Source: Paratractidigestivibacter sp963591565
Lineage (GTDB): Bacteria; Actinomycetota; Coriobacteriia; Coriobacteriales; Atopobiaceae
NCBI GenBank assembly: GCA_963591565.1
Contig: CAVAUD010000055.1
Coordinates: forward strand, 1 to 13,662
Length of the DNA: 13,662 bases
Direction: 5' to 3'
The notes beneath the pieces are model-generated. The model saw only the letters and a list, made by a program, of their open reading frames with translations. It made no database searches and was not told the origin of the DNA. Positions 6,672 through 13,651 of the stretch are shown here, piece after piece. A program made the translations under genes and the position numbers. How positions within the stretch are numbered: the first letter of the stretch is position 1; the number at the start of each line of letters is the position of its first letter.

Positions 6672-7829
6672 ATGTCGCTCGTTCCGCTTAAACCTGTGTT
6701 GGACGCCGCGAGGGCAGGGGGCTACGCCCAGGGCGCCTTCAACGTGAACGCCGTGTGCCAGGCCAAGGCCGCCATCGAGGTCCATGAGATGCTGAGAAGC
6801 GCCGCGATCCTGCAGGGCGCCGACCTCGCCAACGCCTTCATGGGCGGCCGGGCAGACTTCGCCAACGGCACGACCGAGGACAAGATCCGCGGAGCCAAGA
6901 ACATCGGCGACGCCGTCAAGAAGTACGCCCAGGACTCCCCCATCCCCGTGGTCCTGCACCTCGACCACGGCCGCGACATGGAGAGCGTGAAGGCGGCCAT
7001 CGCCGGCGGCTACACCTCGGTCATGATCGACGGCTCGTCTTTGCCCTTCGAGGAAAACGTCGAGCTCACCCGTGAGGTCGTCAAGTACGCGCACCCGCGC
7101 GGCGTCTCGGTCGAGGGCGAGCTGGGCGTGCTGGCGGGCGTCGAGGACCACGTCTTTGCCGCGTCGTCCACCTACACCAACCCGCTTTTGGCCGTCGAGT
7201 TCGTGCGCAAGACCAAGTGCGACGCGCTGGCCATCAGCTACGGCACCATGCACGGCCCCTCCAAGGGCAAGGACGTGAAGCTGCGCCGAGAGATCCCCAT
7301 CGCCGTGCGCGAGTGCCTGGCCCACGAGGGACTTGACTGCGCGCTGGTGAGCCACGGCTCCTCGACCGTCCCCGCCTACATCGTGCGCGAGATCAACGCC
7401 CTGGGCGGCAACATCCAAAACGCCTACGGAATCAGCCTGGCCGAGCTCAAGGCCGCCATCCCCGCCGGCATCAACAAGATCAACGTCGACACCGATATCC
7501 GCCTGGCCGTCACCCGCAACATGCGCGAGCTCTTTGCCAAGCGCACCGAGCTGCAGGAGAGCCCGTCTGTGGGCGGCGTCTACAAGCTCTTGCTCGAGCA
7601 CCCCGAGAACCCCGACCCGCGCGCCTTTTTGCCCGCGATCTACGACACCGTCATGACGGGCGTCGTGCCCGACCAAGACGTCGCCGACCTCGTGGAGGTC
7701 ATCGAGGCGGGCGTCAAGGAGGCCATCGCGACCCTGATCGTGGAGTTCGGCAGCTTTGGTCACGCCCCGGACGTCGAGGCCGTGAGCCTGGACGAGATGG
7801 CCGAGCGCTACCAGAAGGCCGGTATCTAA
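6672..7829 (+). CDS. Class II (metal-dependent) fructose-bisphosphate-type aldolase
   Basis: 385 aa. Class II aldolases reversibly cleave ketohexose-1-phosphates to dihydroxyacetone phosphate and an aldehyde, using zinc. Visible motifs are LHLDHG (95-100) with the catalytic Asp98 and zinc His99, VEGELG with its acidic residue at 148-150, GTMHG with metal His194, SHGSS with metal His228, and the dihydroxyacetone-phosphate-binding NVDTD (271-275). DPRAF keeps the Arg (Arg317) that contacts the 6-phosphate in E. coli FbaA. Between that Arg and FGSFGHA there are about 18 more residues than usual, and the protein is longer than most relatives. The ATG at 6672 follows AGGAGGG; earlier in-frame starts lack a ribosome site. 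The kinase gene begins 1 bp after the stop, so the two are coupled. Aldehyde specificity could be FBP, tagatose-BP or a modified hexulose-1-phosphate. Confidence 0.88.
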   Translation: MSLVPLKPVLDAARAGGYAQGAFNVNAVCQAKAAIEVHEMLRSAAILQGADLANAFMGGRADFANGTTEDKIRGAKNIGDAVKKYAQDSPIPVVLHLDHGRDMESVKAAIAGGYTSVMIDGSSLPFEENVELTREVVKYAHPRGVSVEGELGVLAGVEDHVFAASSTYTNPLLAVEFVRKTKCDALAISYGTMHGPSKGKDVKLRREIPIAVRECLAHEGLDCALVSHGSSTVPAYIVREINALGGNIQNAYGISLAELKAAIPAGINKINVDTDIRLAVTRNMRELFAKRTELQESPSVGGVYKLLLEHPENPDPRAFLPAIYDTVMTGVVPDQDVADLVEVIEAGVKEAIATLIVEFGSFGHAPDVEAVSLDEMAERYQKAGI

Positions 7830-7830
7830 C

Positions 7831-8997
7831 ATGGCCGCCGACGGTCTTCTCGTCGTCCACGGGGGCGGCCCCACCGCCGTCATCAACGCGTCGCTTTACG
7901 GAGCCGTTGACGAGGCGCTCAATGCACCGCAGGTAGGACGCGTGTTGGGCGCCCTCGGCGGCGTCGACGGTATCCTCGAGGGACGCTTCGTCGACTTTTC
8001 CCAGGTGGATGCCGCCGCGCTTGCCCGCCTGCCCTTCTCGCCGTCGTCTGCCATCGGGACAAGCAGGAAGCCGCTTGAGGACGAAGACTACGCGCAGCTC
8101 GCGCAGGCCTTGGCCAAGCACGGCATCCGCTGGCTTTTGCCCACCGGCGGCAACGGGACCATGGACACCTGCGGCAAGATCTGGCGCGCCTGCAAGGAGG
8201 CGGGCGTCCCTATCGACGTCGTGGGCATCCCCAAGACGATGGACAACGACATCGCCGTGACCGACCACGCCCCCGGCTTCGCGAGCGCCGCGCGCTACAT
8301 GGCGGCCAGCGTCTCGGAGGTCTGCTGCGACGTGCGCGGGCTTCCCATCCACGTGGCCGTCGTCGAGGCCATGGGCCGCTCGGCCGGCTGGGTAACCGCC
8401 GCGAGCGTCCTGGCAGACGAGTCCGGCTGCGGAGGGCCCGACCTCATCTATCTGCCCGAGCGCGACTTTGACCAGGCGCGCTTCCTCGACGACGTGCAAA
8501 AGCTCATTGACGAGAAGGGCTCGGGCGTCGTGGTTGTCTCGGAGGGCCTGCACGACACGGCCGGCACCCCCGTTGCCCCGCCCCTCATGACCGTCGGGCG
8601 CGCCACGTACTTCGGCGACGTCTCGGCGCACCTCTCGCGGCTCATCATCTCGGAGCTGGGATACAAGTCGCGCTCCGAGAAGCCCGGTCTTCTCGGCCGC
8701 GCCTCGATCGCCTGGCAAAGCGACGTCGACCGTGAGGAGGCCATCGAATGCGGGCGCCACGCTGTGCGGGCCGCGCTCGAGGGCGACTCCGGCAAGATGA
8801 TCGGCATCAAGCGCGTGAGCGACTCGCCCTACGCCGTCGAGTACATCCGCATCCCCATCGAGCAGGTCATGCTCGACGAGCGCACCCTGCCCGACGAGTA
8901 CATCAACGAGGCGGGCAACGGCGTGACAGACGCGTACCGTGCCTGGCTCTCCCCTCTCATCGGGGCCCCGCTGCGCACGTTCACGAGCTTCGTCTAA
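7831..8997 (+). CDS. Phosphofructokinase-family (PfkA-type) sugar kinase
   Basis: 388 aa cytosolic kinase of the PfkA superfamily, which phosphorylates C1 of fructose-6-phosphate with ATP or pyrophosphate. Motifs in order: GGGPTAVINAS (11-21), GGNGTMDT (106-113), PKTMDND (134-140) with the catalytic Asp, MGRSAGW (181-187), SEGL (238-241) and RSEKPGLLGR (281-290) with two substrate-phosphate arginines. The donor signature is mixed: Gly at the position that is Gly in ATP enzymes (GGNG) but Lys in PKTMDND, as in pyrophosphate enzymes. The Arg that contacts the sugar 6-phosphate in E. coli PfkA (Arg162) aligns with His174, although related clades also vary there. The start overlaps the aldolase end almost completely (1 bp gap). 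In this operon it probably makes the hexulose-1-phosphate the aldolase cleaves. Confidence 0.87.
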   Translation: MAADGLLVVHGGGPTAVINASLYGAVDEALNAPQVGRVLGALGGVDGILEGRFVDFSQVDAAALARLPFSPSSAIGTSRKPLEDEDYAQLAQALAKHGIRWLLPTGGNGTMDTCGKIWRACKEAGVPIDVVGIPKTMDNDIAVTDHAPGFASAARYMAASVSEVCCDVRGLPIHVAVVEAMGRSAGWVTAASVLADESGCGGPDLIYLPERDFDQARFLDDVQKLIDEKGSGVVVVSEGLHDTAGTPVAPPLMTVGRATYFGDVSAHLSRLIISELGYKSRSEKPGLLGRASIAWQSDVDREEAIECGRHAVRAALEGDSGKMIGIKRVSDSPYAVEYIRIPIEQVMLDERTLPDEYINEAGNGVTDAYRAWLSPLIGAPLRTFTSFV

Positions 8998-9060
8998 CCC
9001 CGGTCGCAACCCACTGCCCCGACCTACCCCGCACGGCAAGCCACCACGAAAGAAGGCCCC

Positions 9061-9900
9061 ATGAAGCACATCTTCCTCAACCTCAAGCGCTTCGACATCA
9101 CACCCGAGCTGGGCGGCGTCAACCGCCTGGCCGCCCCCGCCGAGTGGGGCCAGGCCGTCACCTCGCAGATTCGCGATGTTGCCGAGAAGTACGCGGGCAC
9201 GGCCGAGTTCGCCGCCTTCCTGCCCGAGGCCCAGCTCATCGGGGCCGTGGCGGGCGCCGCAGGCTCTCCTTTGGGCTGCGGCAGCCAAAGCGTCCACACC
9301 CAAGACACCGCGCCCGGCGGCAACTTCGGCGCCTTCACCAGCCTGCGCACCGCCAACTCCGTGGCCCAGCTCGGCTGCGGCTGGACCCTCATCGGCCACT
9401 GCGAGGAGCGCATGTACCTGCGAAGCGTCATGGGCGAGACGGGAGCCGCCCCGGCAGACGTCGAGCCCGCGGTCAACCGCATCCTCAACCGCGAGGTCAA
9501 GTGCGCCCAGGCGGCCGGCCTCAAGGTCCTCTTCTGCATGGGCGAGCGCTCCGAGGAGGTCGACGACTGGGAGAAGGTCCTCTCCACCCAGGTGAGCGAG
9601 GGCCTCGCCGGCGCAGACCTTGCCGGCGTGCGCGTCGCCTACGAGCCCGTCTGGAGCATCGGCCCCGGCAAGACCCCGGCAGACGCCCCCTACATCCAAA
9701 AGGTCGCCCGTCTCATCAAGCAGACGGTCCCCGGCGTCGACGTCGTCTACGGCGGTGGCCTCAAGGCCGATAACGCCGAGATGCTCGCCTCCATCCCCGA
9801 GATCGACGGCGGCCTCATCGCCCTCACGCGCTTCTCCGGAGAAATCGGCTTCTACCCCAAGGAATACGCCCAGATCGTCGACCTCTACCTCAACGCCTAG
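9061..9900 (+). CDS. Triose-phosphate-isomerase-like protein with altered phosphate loops
   Basis: 279 aa, slightly longer than typical TIM (about 250). Catalytic residues are all recognisable: Asn7 and Lys9 in FLNLK, the His of IGHCEER (His113, classical IGHSERR) and Glu195 in AYEPVWSIG, whose following loop ends in GPGKT. The two C-terminal phosphate-gripping segments differ: classical YGGSV is YGGGLK (230-235), and classical VGGAS reads LIALTR (252-257), losing the Gly-Gly whose backbone holds the phosphate. It therefore looks like an active ketose-aldose isomerase for a three-carbon (or four-carbon) compound not carrying the usual phosphate, or carrying it differently. Candidates are sulfolactaldehyde/sulfo-hydroxyacetone or a tetrulose phosphate. 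AGAAGG precedes the ATG. Ordinary TIM function is not excluded. Confidence 0.8.
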   Translation: MKHIFLNLKRFDITPELGGVNRLAAPAEWGQAVTSQIRDVAEKYAGTAEFAAFLPEAQLIGAVAGAAGSPLGCGSQSVHTQDTAPGGNFGAFTSLRTANSVAQLGCGWTLIGHCEERMYLRSVMGETGAAPADVEPAVNRILNREVKCAQAAGLKVLFCMGERSEEVDDWEKVLSTQVSEGLAGADLAGVRVAYEPVWSIGPGKTPADAPYIQKVARLIKQTVPGVDVVYGGGLKADNAEMLASIPEIDGGLIALTRFSGEIGFYPKEYAQIVDLYLNA

Positions 9901-9946
9901 ACCACGGTCTTCTCGCCAAATCACGCGCCGCTAAGAAAGGAAACCC

Positions 9947-11443
9947 ATGAGACTTGAATTCGAGTACGGCACCGGCAAGATGGCCGCCGAGCTGCCCGAC
10001 ACCACCGACGTCTTCATCACCGGTGAGACGGTCAAGGACCCCGAGTGCCTGCCCCAGGACTGGGACAGCCTCTACGCCGCCACGCTCGAGAGCATCCGCA
10101 ACCCCATTGGCATGGAGCCCCTGGCTGACCTCGCCCACCCTGGCGCGAAGGTCGTCATCGTCATCCCCGACATCGTGAAGGGCGGCACGCAGCCCACCTC
10201 GCACCGTCGAGTCGCGATTCGTGCCTGCTTAGACGAGCTCTTCGCCAACGGCGTCCACCACAGCGACGTGCTGCTCCTCTTCTCCAACGGCCTGCACCCG
10301 CGCACGACCAACGAGGAGGCGCGCCAGATCCTGGGCGACGACCTCTATAACGAGTTCAAGTCCACCAACCAGATCGACTCGCACGACTCCGAGAACTACG
10401 ACAACCTGGTCGACCTCGGCTACACCCCGCAGGGCGACCACGTCATCATGAACAAGACCGTCTACGAGGCCGATATCGCCATCCTCATCGGCCACACCCA
10501 GGGCAACCCCTACGGCGGCTACTCGGGCGGCTACAAGCACTGCGCCACCGGCATCACCCACTGGCGCTCCATCGGCGCCCACCACGTGCCCGCCGTCATG
10601 AGCCGCCCGGATTTCGTGCCCGTCTCGACCTCGAGCCTCATGCGCGACAAGTTCGACCAGCAGGGCATGTTCATGGAAGAGAAGATGGGCAAGAAGTTCT
10701 TCTGCTGCGACGCCGTGCTTGACACCTGGTCGCGCCAGATCGAGATCAACTCCGGCTACGCCGCCGAGATGCAGCCCATCGCCTGGAAGACCGCCGACAA
10801 GCGCACCTACGTCCACTGGGCCGAGAAGAAATACGACATCGTGGTCATGGGCATGCCCACCAAGTTCCACTACGGCGACGGCATGGGCACGAACCCCATC
10901 CAGATGATGCAGGCCGTCTCTGCCCAGGTCATCCGCCACAAGCGCATCCTTTCGGACCACTGCGTCTTTGTCATCGCGAGCTACTGCGACGGCTGGTTCC
11001 ACGACGAGCGCTGGCCCTACCTGCGCGAGCAGTGGGAGCTGTGGCAGTCCGACAAGATGAACACGCTTGACGAGATGATCAAGTACGGCGAGTACTTCGC
11101 CACCAACGAGGAGTACATCCGCAAGTACCGCTTTGCCGGAGCCTTCCACCCCTTCCACGGCTTCAGCATGATGACCTGCGGAAATTTGGCCGAGAAGTAC
11201 CTGTCGGCCACCTATATCGTGGGCGCCCAGAAACCCGGCATCGCCCGCACCATGGGCCTCAAGACTCGCCCGACCTTCGAGGAGGCCATCGCCGACGCCA
11301 CGCGCAAGTACACCGACGGCAACCCCAACATCCTGGCCCTGCCCGGCGCCTATGTCTCGGCCGTCCCGCACCTGTGCATGAAGGACCCGTCGCAGAACAG
11401 CCACTTCCGCGACGACGCCCCCGCGCATCCCTGCGGCTGCTAG
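9947..11443 (+). CDS. LarA-family nickel-pincer hydroxyacid racemase/epimerase homologue (DUF2088)
   Basis: 498 aa, longer than lactate racemase LarA (about 425). LarA interconverts D- and L-lactate with a nickel-pincer nucleotide attached to a lysine; the wider family acts on many 2-hydroxyacids. Here YSGGYK (192-197) supplies the cofactor Lys197 (LarA Lys184), NGLHP gives the catalytic His117 (His108), and the HH at 212-213 matches the nickel ligand His200. Two active-site positions differ: the TR of the DxTRP motif (Arg75) is VK (Lys78), and the second catalytic His (His174 of PHFxxGFSGG) is Asn187 in GNPYGGYSGG. A different substrate, or epimerisation with one base, is likely. The C terminus is Cys-containing (HPCGC). 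GAAAGGAAACCC precedes the ATG. No cofactor genes (larB, larC, larE) are in the window. In this operon a substituted lactate such as sulfolactate is a plausible substrate. Confidence 0.8.
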   Translation: MRLEFEYGTGKMAAELPDTTDVFITGETVKDPECLPQDWDSLYAATLESIRNPIGMEPLADLAHPGAKVVIVIPDIVKGGTQPTSHRRVAIRACLDELFANGVHHSDVLLLFSNGLHPRTTNEEARQILGDDLYNEFKSTNQIDSHDSENYDNLVDLGYTPQGDHVIMNKTVYEADIAILIGHTQGNPYGGYSGGYKHCATGITHWRSIGAHHVPAVMSRPDFVPVSTSSLMRDKFDQQGMFMEEKMGKKFFCCDAVLDTWSRQIEINSGYAAEMQPIAWKTADKRTYVHWAEKKYDIVVMGMPTKFHYGDGMGTNPIQMMQAVSAQVIRHKRILSDHCVFVIASYCDGWFHDERWPYLREQWELWQSDKMNTLDEMIKYGEYFATNEEYIRKYRFAGAFHPFHGFSMMTCGNLAEKYLSATYIVGAQKPGIARTMGLKTRPTFEEAIADATRKYTDGNPNILALPGAYVSAVPHLCMKDPSQNSHFRDDAPAHPCGC

Positions 11444-11455
11444 TACAACGTTGTA
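11444..11455. promoter_or_regulatory. Perfect 12-bp palindrome with AACGTT core
   Basis: TACAACGTTGTA begins directly after the larA-like stop codon. It is fully self-complementary and shares the AACGTT core of the operator at 5274, but not the outer CTT/AAG. It could be an internal regulator site for the last gene or simply the foot of a hairpin. Confidence 0.35.
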
Positions 11456-11467
11456 GTTACTCCCCCC

Positions 11468-11501
11468 AACCGGCGTCCGCTCCCTTGCGGGCGCCGGTTT
11501 T
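11468..11501 (+). terminator. Terminator-like hairpin before the PGI-like gene
   Basis: AACCGGCG-T-CCGC (11468-11480) pairs with GCGG-G-CGCCGGTT (11487-11499) around a 6-base loop, with a single T-G wobble, and ends in four T residues. The short T-run suggests partial termination or attenuation between the larA-like and PGI-like genes. The PGI-like ribosome site (AAAGGAG) starts only a few bases later. Confidence 0.55.
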
Positions 11502-11516
11502 CCCAAAGGAGCGCCC

Positions 11517-12785
11517 ATGATTCGCTTCGATCCCAGCCACGCCGAGAAGTTCTTCTCGCCTGCAGAACTTGAGTCCCTGGCCGCCTCGCACGCCGACGTC
11601 CTGGCAACCTGTGCCGCGGGCGAGGCGCGCTACGCCGACTCCCTGGGCTGGCTCTCGGTCGATGAATGGGCAAACAAGAAGGTCCTGGACGAGGTCAAGG
11701 CCTTGGCCGCGCGCTACCAGGAGATGGCCGATACCTTCGTCATCATCGGAGTGGGAGGGTCGAACAACGCCGCGCGCTCCGTCATCGAAGCCTTGCGCCC
11801 CAACGGCATGCGCATCGTCTACGCCGGCAATACCCTCTCGGCCCAGGCCCTGAATCTCATGCTGGAGTCCCTCGAGGGCCACGACGTCGTCATCGACTGC
11901 ATCGCAAAGAACTTCGAGACCCTTGAGCCCGGCAGCTCCTTCCGCCTCCTTAGGCAATGGCTTGTGGCCAAGTACGGGCAAGAAGAGGCTGCCCGCCGCA
12001 TCGTCTGCTGCGGAACGATCGGCTCCTCCCTCGATACGCTGGCGGCCGAGCAGGGCTACGCCTTCGTGCCTTTTGCCACCAACGTCGGCGGTCGCTTCAC
12101 GGCGCTCACGGCCGTCCACCTGCTCCCCCTGGCCTGTGCCGGCGCCGACATCGACGCCCTGGTCGCCGGCGCCAAGGAGACGGAGGCCGCCTGCCGCACC
12201 TCGTCCGTAGCCCACAACGAGGCCCTTCTCTACGCCTGTGCCCGCAAGCTCCTATGGGAGAAGGGCTACCGCGTCGAGCTCTTGAGCTTTTTCGAGCCGC
12301 GCTTCCGCTGGTTCGCCAAATGGTGGGAGCAGCTCTTTGGCGAGTCCGAGGGCAAATGCGGCCGTGGCCTCTTCCCCGCCAGCGCCGAGTACTCCGAGGA
12401 ACTTCACAGCCTGGGCCAGTACGTCCAGGACGGCACCCACCAGCTCTTCGAGACCTTCCTTGACCTCACTCAGCCCGGCGACGGCGATTCCCTCGTACTG
12501 GGCCCCACGGACGTCTCAGACGGCTTTAGCTACCTCGACGGAGTGGACTTCTGGGACATAAACAAAGCGAGCTTCAACGCCACCAGGAACGCCCATGCGC
12601 TGGTTCTCCCGGCCCTCACGCTAGAGATCGACCGCGCAGACGAGAAGCACTTTGGCATGCTCTTCTATTTCTTCGCCTTCTCGTGCTATCTCTCGGCCAC
12701 CCTTATGGACCTGAACCCCTTCGACCAACCTGGGGTCGAGGCCTACAAGCAGCTGATGTTCAAAACGCTTAGAGAATCCCAGTAA
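11517..12785 (+). CDS. Glucose-6-phosphate-isomerase-like (SIS-fold) aldose-ketose isomerase
   Basis: 422 aa, a little shorter than the Gram-positive PGI (about 450) it most resembles. PGI interconverts glucose-6-phosphate and fructose-6-phosphate. Strong family marks are IIGVGGSN (76-83), NVGGRFTALTAV (189-200) with Arg193, FGESEGK (274-280) with catalytic Glu276, LHSLGQYVQ (296-304) with His297, and NPFDQPGVEAYK (400-411) with Lys411. The catalytic set is thus complete. The phosphate loop, normally SKSGTTTEP or SKTFTTLET, reads AKNFETLEP (130-138): Ser to Ala, Ser/Thr to Asn and Thr to Glu. A Glu where phosphate should sit argues against a 6-phosphate substrate. It is the last gene of the rightward operon, after a terminator-like hairpin, and its 3' end overlaps the convergent exporter gene by 17 bp. 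Confidence 0.85.
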   Translation: MIRFDPSHAEKFFSPAELESLAASHADVLATCAAGEARYADSLGWLSVDEWANKKVLDEVKALAARYQEMADTFVIIGVGGSNNAARSVIEALRPNGMRIVYAGNTLSAQALNLMLESLEGHDVVIDCIAKNFETLEPGSSFRLLRQWLVAKYGQEEAARRIVCCGTIGSSLDTLAAEQGYAFVPFATNVGGRFTALTAVHLLPLACAGADIDALVAGAKETEAACRTSSVAHNEALLYACARKLLWEKGYRVELLSFFEPRFRWFAKWWEQLFGESEGKCGRGLFPASAEYSEELHSLGQYVQDGTHQLFETFLDLTQPGDGDSLVLGPTDVSDGFSYLDGVDFWDINKASFNATRNAHALVLPALTLEIDRADEKHFGMLFYFFAFSCYLSATLMDLNPFDQPGVEAYKQLMFKTLRESQ

Positions 12786-13578
12786 AGCGCGCGAAGTTGT
12801 ACGCAGAGATGCAAACGATAAGAACAAGCGCAAACAGATAGGTCCTGTCGATCGTCTGCGAGCTCACCTTGCGTGCAATCTTGCGCCCCACAACCGAACC
12901 CAGCACCGCTGCCACGCACATCCCCACAAGCGCCATTGGCGCAAACTGCGGCAACCCGCCCAGAACCAGCGAGTAGATAAGGCTCGCCGTCTGCGAGAAC
13001 GCGATGATAAACAGCGACGCCTGCGCCGCCGGCTTTGTCTCCATCGCAAAGAAGAACGTAAGAATCGCCAGGTTAAACGGCCCGCCGCCGATACCAAGAA
13101 ACGACCAGAGAGCCCCGGCGACAAATCCGATAACCGCCTTAGCCGCCGACCTCGTGATATCAAGCGACTTCACGCAGTCGCGCTTTACGGTGTACACAAA
13201 CACCAGCACCGTAAGGACAATCAAGATGACGGCCTGTACCGCCCCCACCAATTCAGCATCCGAGAAGACCGACTTACCGAGGTAATTGAACGTCATCTTG
13301 CCAAAAACCCCGCCAAACGCCGAGCCCAACGCCAGCGGCAGCATGCTTTTGACATTTACCGTAGAGGTCTTGGACGCAGCGTTCTGCGTCAGCGTGGCCA
13401 AAGACATCGTGAGCACCGAGACACTCGACAAAAACGAGACCGTTGCTACCGGCATAATCCCCATCGCGTCAACAACAGGCTTGATGATGACCCCGCCCCC
13501 GATGCCGCACAGCGGGCCCAGCAACGAGGCCAGAAACGCAACGAGGAACACAAGCAAAATAGCCGGCGAGAAACCCAT
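12769..13578 (-). CDS. TauE/SafE-family (sulfite/organosulfonate exporter-type) membrane protein
   Basis: 269 aa, highly hydrophobic, with about eight membrane segments arranged as two related halves. Each half carries the family's GIGGG motif: residues 25-29 (PLCGIGGGVIIKP) and 162-166 (FLGIGGGPFNL). TauE/SafE proteins export small anions, classically sulfite, sulfoacetate or related sulfonate breakdown products; many annotated members have no known substrate. A GGAG lies about 10 bp before the ATG. The gene faces the enzyme operon, yet its promoter carries a 12-bp match to the importer operator, so shared control and a role in excreting the pathway's end product are likely. Its codons look somewhat less GC-rich at third positions than those of neighbours, which might reflect a separate origin. 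Confidence 0.85.
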   Translation of the reverse strand: MGFSPAILLVFLVAFLASLLGPLCGIGGGVIIKPVVDAMGIMPVATVSFLSSVSVLTMSLATLTQNAASKTSTVNVKSMLPLALGSAFGGVFGKMTFNYLGKSVFSDAELVGAVQAVILIVLTVLVFVYTVKRDCVKSLDITRSAAKAVIGFVAGALWSFLGIGGGPFNLAILTFFFAMETKPAAQASLFIIAFSQTASLIYSLVLGGLPQFAPMALVGMCVAAVLGSVVGRKIARKVSSQTIDRTYLFALVLIVCISAYNFARFTGIL

Positions 13579-13621
13579 AGACCAGACGCTCCAATGAACA
13601 AAGCTGCACGTAATAAAGCCT

Positions 13622-13651
13622 ATCCTAGCAGCTTAAACGTGCTTAAAGCAA
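13622..13651 (-). promoter_or_regulatory. Predicted tauE promoter with embedded operator half-sites
   Basis: On the minus strand TTGCTT (complement of 13646-13651) and TAGGAT (complement of 13622-13627) are separated by 18 bp. The spacer holds ACGTTTAAGCTG (complement of 13629-13640), identical to 5279-5290 at the importer operator. On the plus strand GCTTAAA occurs twice, at 13631-13637 and 13641-13647, exactly 10 bp apart. A repressor bound here would cover the promoter. Confidence 0.5.

Noticed and set aside
7714..9924. A 736-codon open frame on the minus strand
   Set aside because: It lies opposite the aldolase end, kinase and TIM-like genes, all with intact motifs. Its translation is low-complexity Gly/Ala/Asp/Val/His typical of antisense frames in GC-rich codons.
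10229..11518. A 429-codon minus-strand open frame over the LarA-like gene
   Set aside because: Shadow of the real plus-strand gene, with repetitive Gly/Val/Asp/His composition and no motifs.
6672..12785. A simple duplicate set of housekeeping glycolysis genes
   Set aside because: Possible in principle, but the coordinated changes at phosphate-contact residues in the TIM-like and PGI-like proteins, plus LarA-like and TauE-type neighbours, argue for a dedicated pathway.
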